From Filobasidium wieringae (Eukaryota; Basidiomycota; Tremellomycetes; Filobasidiales; Filobasidiaceae), in NCBI GenBank assembly GCA_001600055.1, contig BCIV01000030.1, positions 1 through 58,906 of the forward strand: 58,906 nucleotides of DNA, read 5' to 3'. The position numbers and the translations under genes are program-made. Shown here piece by piece: positions 46,412 to 58,904 of this stretch (the first letter of the stretch is position 1; the number at the start of each line of letters is the position of its first letter). A model generated the notes under the pieces. That model had not been told where the DNA came from, searched no databases, and saw only the letters and a list, made by a program, of their open reading frames with translations.

Positions 46412-48641
46412 ATGCCAGCAGTCGCGTCAAACGCAATCGAAGCCGACGATATCAAGACATCCTCTACACCCAAACAACCCGTATCAGAGACTGCCATCTT
46501 CGTTCTCCAAGTGGGAGACGATGACGTTCAGCCGGTCCAACTGGAGAACTCGTTCAGCAGCTTTGCTGCTTTTGGGTTCTGCTTTGGCGTGTTGAATACG
46601 TGGGTCGTACTGTTGACTGGCCTCGGAGCCGGGTTAATATCGGGAGGACCGTCCACTCGTGAGTGGTGATAGCTTGATAATCTTGAAAAGTAGGAGCTGA
46701 TTTTCCTGTCCTATGAGTCATCTGGGGCTTCGTTTACGCCACCATATGTAACCTCGCTTTAACGGCCAGCCTGTCGGAGGCTTTCGCGGTGTATCCGACA
46801 GCTGGGGGACAGTATCACTGGGCATCCATCCTGTCCGTCCCGAAGTGCGTCCGTACATACGATTTTCAGATTTGGCTTACAGGTCATTCATTCAAGCGGC
46901 TAATCCTTTTCAACCTAGACGTCGAGCCGTGATCAGCTGGTTCACCGCTTTGTTCAACCTCGGTGGTCTTTGGGCGGGAGCGGCCACTCAAGCGTATCTT
47001 GCATCAACATTGATCGTATCCATGGCCAAACTGAACAACCTCGAATACATCTCAACCAGCGGCGAATCGTATGCGATCTATCTGGCGGTGATCTTGTTCG
47101 GTCTCGGTAGTTCTCTAGTATCTGCCGTCAAGTTTACTCGGATGTTGGATTCCAGTATGGCGTGGTTTTCAGTAGTGGGTCTCGTCACAATCGCTGTAAC
47201 GATACTGGCTATGACGACACCTAAAGCGCCAGCGGTGAGCGCTTTCGATTAGTCCTATGTGGCTCACCTCAAACGGCGGTTGATCTGCGGTCGTCCCATG
47301 TTCGATAGGCGTTCGTGTTCACAGGCGTCCTGAACTTTTCGGGATGGGATTCGACCGTCATCGCCTGGCTTATCGGGCTATTGAATTCGTCCTTTGCGTT
47401 CATCGGATTCGATCTGTGAGCGAGACCGCGTCGAGAAGTTGGGAACGATTTGTTGTTTACTCACTACAACGCCATCCCTCCTTGTAGAGTGTTTCACATC
47501 AGCGAAGAGCTTCCTGATGCTAAACGAAGTGGTCCGAGAGTCATCATGGCGACGATATTGGTAGGCGGGGCGACTGGGATGTTTTGTCTGTTGGCGTTGT
47601 TGTTCTGTGTCGACGATGTCGAGGCGATCCTTGATTCAGCTTACGGGTAAGTGTTCCCGCACAAGTCTTTGAAAGACGACCGGCAACTGATGAGGACGCG
47701 ATCAATAGGCTACCTTTCGCACAAATCTGTATGGATGCTACCCATTCGCGAGCAGCATCCACGATCTTCCTTCTCATTCCGACGATATTGCTAGTGTACG
47801 GCTGTCGGGGATGTTTGCTGACAGCCTCGAGGTTGATGCTATCGATCGGAAGAGACTCTGGATTACCGTATTCCGCTTTATTTCTGAGGATTCGATCGGG
47901 GGAACCTATATGGGGACTGGTCGTTTCTAGTATCGTACCCGCACTCGGGGGATTGGTGCAGATCGGATCTTCTGCAGCTTTCAATGCTTTACTTGGGACG
48001 GCGGTGATACTGCTACAGGTATCTTATAGTGAGCAAGGAGTCATGGTTGAATGAATGACTGACCAGGGAGTTGACGGACTAGAATTCTAGTTGTCCCCGT
48101 GATCCTGATCATGACCGGGGGCCGGGCTCAGTTGAATGCAAGTGATCCGGACAGGCTGTCGAATTTGGGTCGACTCGGTTTACCCTGTAACGTGATGGCG
48201 TGTTTCTTTGTCCTGCAAAGTCTCGTCATCTATTGCTTCCCTTCTTCTCAGGTGGGTGTCGCCATAACGCGACGTTGTACGGATACGATGAGATGCACTT
48301 ACCGTTCCCTGAACCGCAGCCTGTGACGGCAAGTAACATGAACTATGGTAAAGCCATCTCAAAGTGGAGGGTTGCTGCTGCACCTCGTTGAATCACTCTT
48401 GCTCATAGTATCCGCATTTGTCGGAGGATACACAATTATACTGATAGCCTTATGGAATCTTTGGGGGTGGAAGCAATTCCGTGGACCAAGTGTAAGTAGG
48501 AGATGGGGTCCCTAAGAGGATGAATGGACTGACCCTTGCCCCCTGACTGCTGACGGTGGTTTGTATGCGTAGGTGTCGCAAGTCGCAGCTCTCTTTGCGG
48601 ATGTTCGAGGTCGAGTTGTAGCAGAAGCAGATGACTGCTGA
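46412..48641 (+). CDS. APC-family amino acid/GABA/choline-type permease
   Basis: Ten exons (46412-46658, 46718-46844, 46883-47234, 47309-47415, 47488-47646, 47709-48028, 48091-48251, 48320-48347, 48409-48491, 48573-48641) give 550 residues with about 12 hydrophobic segments. Family marks of the fungal GABA/choline permease group (Uga4/Hnm1-like) are FSSFAAFGFCFGVLNTW, SLSEAFAVYPTAGGQYHW, FAFIGFDLVFHISEELPDAKRSGPR, SRLMLSIGRDSGLP and VTASNMNYVSAFVGG. It presumably imports an amine or amino acid at the plasma membrane. Its head-to-head position with the amine oxidase makes an amine substrate likely, but this is inference. Confidence 0.92.
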
Positions 48642-48821
48642 CGTAATCATCAATGTACACGTTCGAATCCTGATGCGTTCATTCTTCCTTTTGTCCGAAT
48701 ATGCCACTCCCCTCCCTTGACCTGGCTAGCTACCGATCGTGATCAATCTCTGGACCTGCCATATTCATCTTACATTCAGCTACCAGCTAGCAGCCGACCT
48801 GGTATACCACTGCACATCCTC

Positions 48822-51010
48822 ATGCAGTCATCTCATGCCCCGTCGACTACTACACAGATCCCTGCCGGACGATCAAAGGCAGGATGCCTCGTCTGCAGAA
48901 GCCGTAGGATCAAATGCGATCAAGGTCGGTACAGTGCTTCCAGCCACGGCTATCGTCTCTTGCGAGCAACCGATGCTTACCATTGCATCACAGCTAGACC
49001 GAGTTGTATGAAATGCGAAAAATACTCTGCTCAGGTGAGGATCGTCTCGTCTAGCGATATATCATCGTGTGTGTGTATGTGTGACTGTCGTGTTTGACAT
49101 CGACCGACCTCTCTCAGTAGTGTCGATACCCCCCCAAGATTCCTTTCGACGAACAATTCATCGCAGAAAAGCTTGCAAGCCGACACAAGAAGCCATCACA
49201 TCATGCCGACCCTCATCCAGATTTCTCATTGCAATTCGCTTCCAATGCCGAGGCTGGTCCTACTTCTCACTCAACTGGTTCGGAACGTAATTCTACAATG
49301 AATATACTACTCGCTCTAGGTCGTGAGACTCGAATGGGAGCATTCTACATGCAACCTACCGATCCTCCGGGCTTCCTTCGTCTCGCTTTCCCAGATGAAG
49401 ATCAACTTCGATGTGTAAGCAAACAGATCGATAGAATCCCCCCCAACAGATATACGGCCTGATTCCCATCTCTCTTCAGATCCATCATTGCTTGACGTAT
49501 TCGCTTAGTATCATGATAGTAGACGAAACATTTAACCCATGGATCGAACATGTAGCTCCACTATTCTGTTTCCCGTCGATGGGTATGACACTGCGTTCCA
49601 CCGATGCCTTGAGATGGGCGATGTTGGCCTTGGGGGCGACGCATCTCTCTTAGTCAGTCCTTCTTGAGTAGTACAGAGCTGCAGATGAGCCCCGAGTCCC
49701 TGATTCGTCTTACCGGGTTCAGTTTGCAGAAACGTTTCGAATCAACAGAATGGATCAGGACTCGAGCTCTGGCCACCGTGTACCGAGACGAAGCTGTCAA
49801 GACATTGCGAGCATGTAAAGCGATCCCTTACGAATTGGAAAGCGATACCTTCCTCGCCGCTGCTACGGTTCTGACCAGCGTTTCAGTGAGTTTTCTTTTC
49901 TGTACTGCCGATAACGGTGCACACCCTTGGTTCTCATCACTTCACTTGACTCACCGGTCAGGTCTTTGCCGTAGATAAAGAATGGCGGGAAGTCATGAGG
50001 TTCGCTATCGCAGGCATCAAAGAACGAGGTGGACCCGCTGCGATCTTGAAGATCGGAAGCCAAGCGTCCACTAGAGTCCAGCCGCACCCAGTCTCTCCGT
50101 TATTGCGCTGCCTCTTGCAATCTTTGGCCGTCGTGGATCTGTTCGGTATGTCGCGTTCTTAACATCGATTCAGATCGGTACGGATGTTCGTCTTGCTCGC
50201 AGCTGCATTAGCGACCACCATGCACCCTATCCTGCTCAATCCAGCTTCGGATTGGTGGGAAACCCTGATAGAGACTAACGATCAGGAACACGATGTCCGT
50301 CGTCTCGCATTGATGGCTTGCAACCGTATATGTTATTCATGAAATGACACGTCTTTCTCGCAGCGATCCACATCGATAGAATCGGCATGCGGCATGGATG
50401 GAACCATCGTACGCTGTCTGGCGACGATCGCAGATTGTATCGCTCAACACAGTCATCTGACGCTCGTGGATGATGGTTCACCCCAACGACGCAACTTGGA
50501 GACTCGGCTCGCCGGAGTAGAAACCCAGCTGGACGAGTGGTTTGCGTGTGCTTCAAATGGGGACAAACGAGAACGTACACGTATAGGATCTCTAGCTACC
50601 TGGCACGCTTGCCAAGTCTTGATTCGACACCAGATACGGCAATGTCGCACGACGGACGACATCGTTCAAATGCACGCGCAAGCTATCCTTCATCTTTGCG
50701 TCGAGTCCGGAGACAAAATCGAATTTTTGAATTGGGTGAGGCGCTACGTCAGACTCAAACCGCCGAAAGGCTCGCTGAAACAGTCCTCAAGCCCTTGTTG
50801 ACAGCAGCCAGCGTGACACATACGCAAATGGACCGGGATGAAGTCCGTCGGCTTTTGAACATCTTTGCTTATCAGTGTTGTTACGAGATCGAGGTACTCA
50901 GACAGATAATCGAGGTCATCTGGGAGCGCACCGACGAAGGGCGTGATCACGAGTCCCGCTCATGGGCAGAGGTCATGCTCGAGATCGGATGGCCCGTGAT
51001 CATAGGGTAA
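48822..51010 (+). CDS. Zn(II)2Cys6 transcription factor
   Basis: Nine exons (48822-48924, 48994-49034, 49121-49414, 49480-49652, 49723-49885, 49962-50145, 50203-50325, 50380-50735, 50792-51010) give 551 residues. The zinc cluster is canonical: Cys22-x2-Cys25-x6-Cys32-x6-Cys39-x2-Cys42-x6-Cys49, with the basic RSRRIK between. The rest is a helical fungal_trans_2-like region (RWAMLALGATHLS, AAATVLTSVSVF). Such proteins bind CGG half-sites and often control the adjacent catabolic cluster. Two apparent frame jumps (near 49653 and 50736) are explained by introns with GTCAGT/CTGAT and GTGAGG signals. Placement beside the amine oxidase/permease pair suggests it may regulate them. Confidence 0.88.
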
Positions 51011-51457
51011 ACGACCAGGTGGGCCGTCGCGCACACCGGTCCCCAACGGTGGTCGACCCCGATCTACCACACGACCACCTTGTGGTATCAGAAGTGTAGG
51101 GCAGACTACTTCTCCGCAGCTCCCTAAAGCTACAGGAGTGATATGCTGCCTCACATGAGCTGCCACGATCTCACATCTTCACAAGCCGACTAGCTCTAGC
51201 GCAAATCGCTTTCTGCTGGCCACAACTGCCGGCGTGTTTGACACGTGAAGGCCAACCTTTTTCGTCACAGCTTATCGCCTTTGCACAGTCAGACAATAAA
51301 GAGGCGGTCGAGAGTTCAAGCTCAAGCTAGGAGTCGAGGCATGGCTCGAAACCACTAGGCGGCAGGACGTCCTGGACTGTCTCATGTTCAATCCTGGATA
51401 TAGCATGTCTGTTTTCCAACACGGTCGTTCGCACTCGTATTCATATTACACCACCAT
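51011..51457. other. Convergent 3' region, regulator / OPT transporter
   Basis: No gene is seen between the two convergent stop codons. Confidence 0.5.
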
Positions 51458-54400
51458 CTAGAACTCGCCTACGCTCTTGCCAAAGTGCTGGCCTGTGCTG
51501 ACTGTGAGATAAGGCACAGATTTGGCATCGTATGTATCCGCTCCGACCGTGTTACCCCCCCAAACGAGCTTGATGCCGTGGTAGCTGAGAGCGAAGAAAA
51601 TGATGATGGTTGCCAATGCAGTCCCCGTCTCGAGCGCAGCGTGTAATAGATCTATCCAGGATTGACACTCCGTAAGCTGAAAGGCTTGATAACCTAAACC
51701 GCTGTGACATACAATTGTAGCGTTTCCACCACTGAAAGGCTCTACGGCGAATGACATAGTTGAAGATGAATCCAACGATGAACCATAAAGAATACTGTGT
51801 TGTGTTTGCCGGCGGTATGTTTCCTGCCGCATTGAAACTGAAAGACGCAACGCAGTGAGAAAGTGGTATCACGGCGATGCCTGGGACTGTGTTTGAGGTG
51901 ACTCACAAGATGGGAACATTGACAAACCGTAACCAGGTCTTAGGATATCGTCGGTAGAGCAGATAAACTCCGACAGTAACGACAGGCTTACCATGACGAG
52001 GGGAAATCTGGTCAGCCTGACTATACATTTTCAGCACTACCAAAAAGGCTCTACTCACACCTATCAAAAAGAAGTAAACGATAGGATGGTAGACTTGTCC
52101 AGATTGAAACATTCGCTGGGGCCCGACAGTTCCCCAAATGACGGAGGTATTGTACACCACTTTAGTTCCATTACAGCTGTTTTGAGTCGGATCAGTCAGA
52201 CCGTATAGGAGTTGTTGTGGGATTTCTAGATACTCACGTGAAGCGATCTTTATTGTTTGCATCACAAAGACCCGGTATATTGACTATCATCCAACGGAGG
52301 ACTAATAGATTGTGTTTAGTAGGCGAACATAATAGAGTCTTTAGAAGACTTACCACCAGTCTGCACGGCCGTGGCTAAGAGCGAAGAATAAATTTGCGTC
52401 ACAAAGAGGACTCGAGGAGGTATTTTCTGCAAGAACCATATCACAAGATTAACCCTGACCTTTAGGGAGAAGTGTCACGACCTGCTTACCATATACTGTC
52501 CCAGCTTCAAGTCTTGAGCAAAGTCCAAGCCGTGCTTGACACTGTTATAACCGTAGAACTATAGCGTACGTAGAAGCGTTTAAGGCGTTGCTCAATGCAT
52601 TATCGATGAGTCGAGCTTACCTTGACCATCATATTGGCAATCGGCTTGCCCTGCCAAATATAGCCGGCGATCAACTCGGTTATAATGTTCAAGAATCTGA
52701 GTTAGAAGTTATCGTCAGCATCATCGAACCGCACGAGGCTTGTGGTTCACCTACACTCTTTGGTTGGTCGTTCCTTCCAACAATCCTTCCGGGATAATCA
52801 AGACGACACACATTCCGAAGCAAACAACGATAAAGCCCCAGACAGGGAGTTGCGTGTCCCAGTAACGGATAGTGAAGATACCCGCTCCCAGGACTATCGC
52901 CGTCAGAGCGAGGTACCACCAATCTGGGACTTCTTTGTACTTGTTCATAAGTCTCTTGTGGACATCTTCACCTCCGTGACGAGAGTTCTTGAACTGTAGC
53001 GCACCTCAACTGAATCAGCCCATAGTCTATCAATGACGGGTACGATTTGACTGACCTTGGCGACGATCTCAGGGCCATTGTACAAAATAGTATGGACGAC
53101 GATGGCGGTGACAGCAGCGAAGGATAGTGCATAGCTCAGCGAATAGCTAAGACTGATGTACATGGGCGAGTATGCCTTGTATGCCTCAAGGTCCAACTGA
53201 AGATCAGAGTTGACGATTCGAGAGATGTTGTAAGTCTTTCCAGTATTGTCAAACGTTCCCGATGAGATCAAAGGAAGACTAGGAGAGCTTTGATATCAGT
53301 ATGATCGGGACTACTGAATACCGCTTGTCGACTCACTAAGCGCTATTCCACACGTTGGTGTAGTACAGGATTGGAGCGATCAGTAGGAAGAACAGGCAGA
53401 CAACGGCAAAAGCGTTGCAAGTCACGTAGAACGGAGTCGTCAAGGGGGCACCGGCGTAGTTGATCTGTGTCCAATCTAGACTCAAAGGTAGCAAACCTAA
53501 ACCCGAGTTCATCTGAGACGAACGAACTAGATGTCAACATAGATGCACGTCGAGAAGACTGCAGGACTCACACCGAAAAGAGTATTGACGATTTGGTTCT
53601 TCTTCAGACCAGGGATCCAGGTAATGAAGGCGAAAGCACTCAAGCAGGTGCAAATGTAGTCAGGGAACCAGAACCAAACGAATGCGCCCAGAGTTGTGAA
53701 AGCGAAGAACCTATATCGGCCGATCGTCCATCCGTTGGCCGGTGAATTGTCTTGTGGTTCATGGAGCGTTCGAAAGAGCACGGTCGAAGACAACGTGGAT
53801 GGCCAAATCAAAGCGGCCGGATAGACTATCCAACGTCTGCAGAGACCGGCCATACCGAAACTGTAGGCAAGTGACGCAGACAGTCAGCCTCGAGCACTTC
53901 CAGCGGATAGCCCAGGTTGGTCATCTCACCCTAACATCTGAGTCGTCAACAGGTAGAGGAAAGAGAACCCTGCACCGTAATCTCTTCCCCAGAATCTTGG
54001 CATGATCATCGCGACCAAAGAGCCTGTTGCATAAGCTGAACTGGCGGTCAAGCTAACGCACTGTCGTAGAACAAGATGTATCAGATACAGACCCTGTAGA
54101 TCAATACTGGAACCTGCTTACGATGACGATCACCGCGTGCTCTTTGATGGTGAACTTGCCAGGATTGACGTCGAATGTGAAACGACCAAGCGGCACTCTC
54201 CAACGGGGGAGTCGTTCCCATGCCTTGCCGATAGGGAAAAGAAGTAATTGAGCAACCACGTACCCCAGAGACATGGACGGCTAAAAAGATATCTTGGTGA
54301 GCATGGCAAGAAGTTGAGGTAGATCAACATCACTCACGTATCGGAGACTAAGGGTGAGTGAACGATCGTGGTCAACGCAAAGCAAAGGCTGGTAACTTCG

Positions 54401-54825
54401 GATACTTACGAAAAGAACATGTTAACTCCAGCAAATAAGATGATGGTAACCGTCAATAGGATCCACATCCTCACAGCTGAATATATCGAAGGTGGTTGTT
54501 AGGAACCGCAGCATCAGCCAGCCGAGCAACAAGTCTACTTACTGTTAACGAGGATCGTCGGGTCGTCCGTGTTTGGCACACAAGCAGCTACCTCCGGGAA
54601 AGGGCTCTGATCACCGTCGACGTTCCACTTGAAAGCGTCCATAGGAGCGAGTTCCCGGTGTTCCAGGAAGTCCGACTGGTCGTCGTCATAGTCATCGTGT
54701 CTGGCTTTGCCCTTTTCGCTATCATCGTCCACCTCGACCACATAGTCGTGCTTCTCAATGTCTTCGTTCGGTAGCAGCGTAGGTAATGGTAGGTCGCTCG
54801 ATAGAATCGGTGCTGAAGGAGACAT
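51458..54825 (-). CDS. OPT-family oligopeptide transporter
   Basis: The gene runs from ATG at 54825 to the stop at 51458 and is cut by many short introns. I followed it by conserved segments rather than by every splice site. The acidic N-terminus ([30 protein letters not shown]) leads into the membrane region with [38 protein letters not shown]-like, [58 protein letters not shown] and [17 protein letters not shown]. These are diagnostic for fungal OPT proteins. Family members import small peptides, glutathione or metal-siderophore complexes with protons at the plasma membrane. The substrate is unknown. Confidence 0.93.
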
Positions 54826-55913
54826 CGTTACGGCTTGCCAAGTTTACGACTCGTAAAAGACGCTTTGCCAAGTGGTTTGCTGCGATCTTTCCCATGATCA
54901 CCGAGCTTGTGCGAGGTTATAAGCTGGTTGTTCGAACAGGTGAAAAGATCCAGCATCATTCTAGCCATCAAGTTGGTTGCGAAAGGTGTGATTGCCTAGC
55001 TCGCCATAGGGTACCGCTCCCATCCCGACGTCCCTTTTCGAGTGCGGCCATGGCGTGATGGTAGAGCTACGAGCTACGTTGTCTGAGTTCTGGCGCAAGT
55101 GGAGGGAGTTCATAGATGAGAGATAGAGAGGGTAGACATGAAGAGGACTGTTCCTGATGGTCGATAGGCGGTATTCGTTGGAAATATCGACCGAGATCAT
55201 CGTTCAAGCGAGAAATAGCCATGTCGCGAGCGATGTCGTGATCGAATCATGATCGGGGGCTCCGCCCAATCCAAGTCAAATATTGTACAGGGCTCAGCGT
55301 TCGGGGAATGGGGTCAAGGGACGGTGCTACACTACTTTCAAAAGAGATCGAGGAGGTTGCCGATGCTATCGACACTACACAGAACCGTTCAGGCTTCGAA
55401 ATGGCATCATGACTAAGAAAGCGCTTTGAATCACTGACATCGTTCTTTACTAAGCTGGCGAACCGCTTTGCATCATACAACCAGCTTATACATACAGTAG
55501 TGAGGTACCAACGCCAAACATGAGTACATTGATGCCCCTCAAGAACCACTTTTGCCTTGCTTAATGATGATTATATCGCTCCGAAGCCCCGTATCAGATG
55601 TTCTCGCTGTCTGACTCGTTCATTCTCAGTCGTGTCCGAGCGCGCATAGCGTAGACTATCCAAGACCAAGGCGTCTACCGGGCTTGTCAATGACACTTGA
55701 CACTCCCATCTTAGCATACGGTTCAGAAGCACCTCATCTGGCCACCTCGAGAGGATCTGGTGCGGGTTTACACGTCATGCAAGACAAAACACCGATTCTC
55801 GTACAGTTGATAAGGCTTCTCGGATCTGTCGATCAGATCATCGACTGTCGTCGATTCAACTTGACAGGCCTAAGCTCAGGCTTCCGCTCCATCAAATCGC
55901 TGTGATCTATAGC
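54826..55913. other. 1.1-kb intergenic region, no gene seen
   Basis: No coding region is supported. A 73-residue frame at 55684-55905 lies just before the HNH gene but is not joined to it by good splice signals. Confidence 0.45.
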
Positions 55914-57010
55914 ATGAGTGCACCCCTACCGCGGCTCCTCGAGTCTAAAGCCTACGAACGTGCAGTGGCCGCCTGGAGTGGCCCGCGGATCACCATCATC
56001 AGTCCGGCCGATAAGCCTATCGCACACATACCTCTCAACTTTGTTACACGAGGGGGTGACCACACATGGGCTTATGTTATCGGAGTGGTAAGGCAACTGG
56101 TGGTCGAAGATGACGGATGGATTTTCGATGGCGCACAGGCGGTCTCTCCAGGAGACCCACCGTTCGCCGGTACTTTTTTCTATTCTGCACGAGGTAAGCA
56201 AGTACCTTCCTTCCCCGTCTGGCTTAGGCTTACACGGACATGTTAAGCCTAACGTGTTGCATAATCCTAGGTCAGAGCGCTGTGCATTACTCTTCTGGAC
56301 CTCTTTATACAACACCATACAAGCCAGCGGAGGTCGATGGCAGCAGCCAAAGCGGTCACCGCTCATACGCAACGACTCCAACAGAACACGTAAGCTACTT
56401 TCGGTAGGGGAATGGTTGAAAGACGTCTCTTATCGATCGAGAAGGCGTCTTTTAGGGAACTGGTCCGTATCAGGGATGCATGCTGTTCATTGACCGGCAC
56501 ATTGTTCTTCAGCTGTGAAGCGGCCCGTATCGTACCCGAGTCGAGGCTTGATGTAAGTCGTGAACGCTCAGATCTCGGAGTGCGGTCCGTCATACTATTC
56601 CAGTCAGACAGCTCATGGTCGAATCTCATATTGTAGGTCTATCGCGCTATACTGGGGTTACGAGACGAGGAGCCGGTCAGTGAGATGTATCAGGCATCTG
56701 CTGGCTTATTGTTGCGGCCCGATCTACACAAGGCGTTCGATAACCTCGACATTTCGTTCTACTACAAGGTCGGTGGAATCTTCTTATGACGAGTTCACAT
56801 GACATGCTGATGGTACAAATTCGGCGGCAGGACGGTGTGATTTATGCCCATTCGTTCCGGTTGCACGACATGATGCAGTATCACGGCATGGCTATCCCTT
56901 CGACGAGATGGCACATTCCCATCCCTGAGTATTGGCCGAAACCAGAGTATCTCCAGTGGCACTACCGCCAGTGTCTCATGGCACGCTTCCGGGGGTTCTC
57001 AGCAGCCTGA
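55914..57010 (+). CDS. Fungal HNH-type nuclease-domain protein, degenerate active site
   Basis: Five exons (55914-56193, 56271-56389, 56442-56552, 56637-56768, 56831-57010) give 273 residues. The second half matches the fungal HNH_2-type arrangement. It has a CCSLTG Cys pair region, then AARIVPESR where the family normally has A-H-I-x-P, then ASAGLLLRPDLHKAFDN with the second His retained, and YYKDGVIYAHSF. The first half (ESKAYERAVAAW, ISPADKPIAHIPLNFV) matches the N-terminal module seen in basidiomycete members. The Arg in place of His suggests the protein may not cut DNA, or that the true residue lies elsewhere. Cellular role is unknown. It stands apart from the metabolic genes and next to the repeat-rich right end. 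Confidence 0.75.
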
Positions 57011-57940
57011 TCCCTCACCTGATCTAAATGAAGATGTTCACCTTGACACACCGTATACCAATTGCACGCTGTCGTCACAGCTCGTGACGTTTATAATGAT
57101 GCGGCATCGCAAGTCTGCGCCGAGAGATCTTGTACAACACAGCTCGTTCTATACTAAACATCGACGCAATTCCGAATCCGCTGAGCAACAATGGTGAGTA
57201 AGAGTACGTTTCCCTTGCATTGACCTGAATCTGCAAATGGGAGAACAATATCTCTTTACGATTTGCTCTGCCAGTATCACATACGCGCAAACCGTTTCCC
57301 TAATGGTATATTGTCGTGTTTGTATAGCCTAGACCTCCAAATGGATTGGTCACCTCGAGATCCATCAAATTATTGGTCGGGGAAGTTCCAGTCGTAGCTC
57401 CTAAACGGTTGTTCAAAAAAGTCATCCGAGACCATGGAATACATGTGCCTCCGAAACATTGGATTCGAAGGAGATTTCGCACGTTCCGCCTCGGTCGAGA
57501 TCGGCTAGACGTCGATCTTTCCCATACAAGCTCCATATCGTACAACCGATTCTGGTGCTATCCAGATATCGATCAGATAGACAGCATCCGAGACACTATT
57601 TCAGCCGCGAATTTGAAGACTCCTCTGGTGTCGTATGCCGGACAGGACCTCAGGGGGCTTTGATCTGAAGGAAACGTTAGAGGAACAGGGATATCGGTAG
57701 ACGAGGTGATCGAGCATGTCAGAGCACATGAACGGGAGCAATCGATGACGAGACCTTCATGGCGAGCCATATCCCACCGCCTGATGCAGATGACTGGCTC
57801 AAGCCATATAAAAGTTTGTGTCCAACCGCTCCATGTATGCAACAGTTCCAGACTCGCTTGCCGACGTTCCTCGATCCCCCTCCCACTACGGAACATTTTC
57901 CGTAGGGCGCGACTGAACGACCTTTCCTGCTGTTTCTGCC
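57011..57940. other. Repeat-proximal region with an interrupted frame
   Basis: No intact gene is called. A plus-strand frame runs 57346-57984 with one in-frame TGA at 57661-57663. It may be a decayed gene, an unrecognised intron, or chance. Confidence 0.35.
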
Positions 57941-58137
57941 TTATAGGAAGTTACGGGTCGGGGGTTGAGATCAATTTCACGTAAACCCAACTTGTCCTAT
58001 ATGGCTGGATGCGCATTCTCAGCAGCTCTCAGGATCAGGGGTTATAGGGGGGTCCGGGGTTGGGGTTGAGATTGACGTCATGCAATGGTAATGTGTTAGG
58101 TATGTCTAGATGCGGATTTTTCTCAGCTCTCAGGATA
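57941..58137. repeat. Two degenerate tandem copies of a ~101-bp repeat
   Basis: TTATAGG occurs at 57941 and 58042. Each is followed by GGGTC(C)-G-rich sequence, GGTTGAGAT, an ATGCGNATT-type stretch and CTCAGCTCTCAGGAT. The units are alike at both ends and diverged in the middle. Confidence 0.75.
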
Positions 58138-58354
58138 TACCAAAATTTTTGCAGGAAGTCGTAAACTGACGGCGCTAGAGCCAATAAACCCCGTTTTTGA
58201 GCGCAATTTTGAAAAAAAAAAGTTAAAGATGGACTAAAATGTAACGTCTGGAAATGTACTCTTATGGCCAAATTTCAAATTTCATTTTTTTTTTCGGACA
58301 TGACTTGTGAAATTTCACTCGCAAAGCTGAACTCAATGGGTGGAACACGTGACG

Positions 58355-58386
58355 TTATAGGGAGGTTCCCAGTTGGGGGTGAAAAA
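58355..58386. repeat. Third copy of the TTATAGG G-rich motif
   Basis: TTATAGGGAGGTTCCCAG followed by TTGGGGGTGA repeats the head of the units at 57941 and 58042. Confidence 0.6.
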
Positions 58387-58523
58387 TGAAATGCAACGGG
58401 GAGTCTGTTTACGAAAAGAAGGACAGAAACNCTGCCAGAATATACAATAAAGACGTCAGGGGCAGCAACNGTGACAACGCCAGACCATCTCAAAGATGAC
58501 AGCTTACAGGGGGATCCGGGCTT

Positions 58524-58552
58524 TTATAGGCGGGTCCAGGGTTAGGGGTTTA
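58524..58552. repeat. Fourth copy with telomere-like GGGTTAGGGGTT
   Basis: TTATAGGCGGGTCCAGG is followed by GTTAGGGGTTT. The core resembles TTAGGG-type telomere units of basidiomycetes, but only about one and a half units are present. Confidence 0.6.
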
Positions 58553-58655
58553 GAACGTGGTGTAGTACAGTAGAGAGCGTCTAGTTACAAGGTGTATTCG
58601 ATTCCTAGCCATTCAAACAAGTCGTGCACCTTGTACACTACTTCCTCCTGTTTCC

Positions 58656-58904
58656 TCACGCTTCAAAGTGCCTGAAACGAGCTCTAAGCAGTAGAAGTGA
58701 GAGTCTCTTGAGCAGGAACTCATAAGATCCGACTGCCATCAGGCTGCGCCACTCCTCAAACACCTTCCTGCACTCTCCNTCCATCNNNCCACCACTGCTG
58801 AACACCAGGGGACGAAACCTAGAGCTTGCGACTGCACTGTACTTGGTCTTCTTGGCAGTTGCAGCTCGTTTCAGGCGGTCCTGCAGTACCTTGTTGGAGT
58901 GGCA
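58656..58904 (-). mobile_element. C-terminal end of a putative non-LTR retroelement protein (partial)
   Basis: An 82-codon frame enters from the right edge on the minus strand and ends at a TGA at 58656. It stays open across Ns at 58779 and 58786-58788. The sequence (DRLKRAATAKKTKYSAV, RFRPLVFSSGG, ECRKVFEEWRSLM, LLKRLSLLLLRARFRHFEA) resembles the region after the reverse transcriptase in LINE/CRE-type proteins, where an F-x-P-hydrophobic-STGG motif precedes a helical tail. The G-rich repeats to the left would then be its 3' flank or UTR. Most of the element lies outside the window, so this is tentative. Confidence 0.5.

Noticed and set aside
49653..49722. Apparent one-base frameshift in the Zn2Cys6 regulator
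   Set aside because: A 70-nt intron with GTCAGT donor, CTGAT branch site and TTCAG acceptor joins the frames.
50736..50791. Second apparent frameshift in the Zn2Cys6 regulator
   Set aside because: A 56-nt intron with GTGAGG donor and a CAAG acceptor keeps the frame to the stop at 51010.
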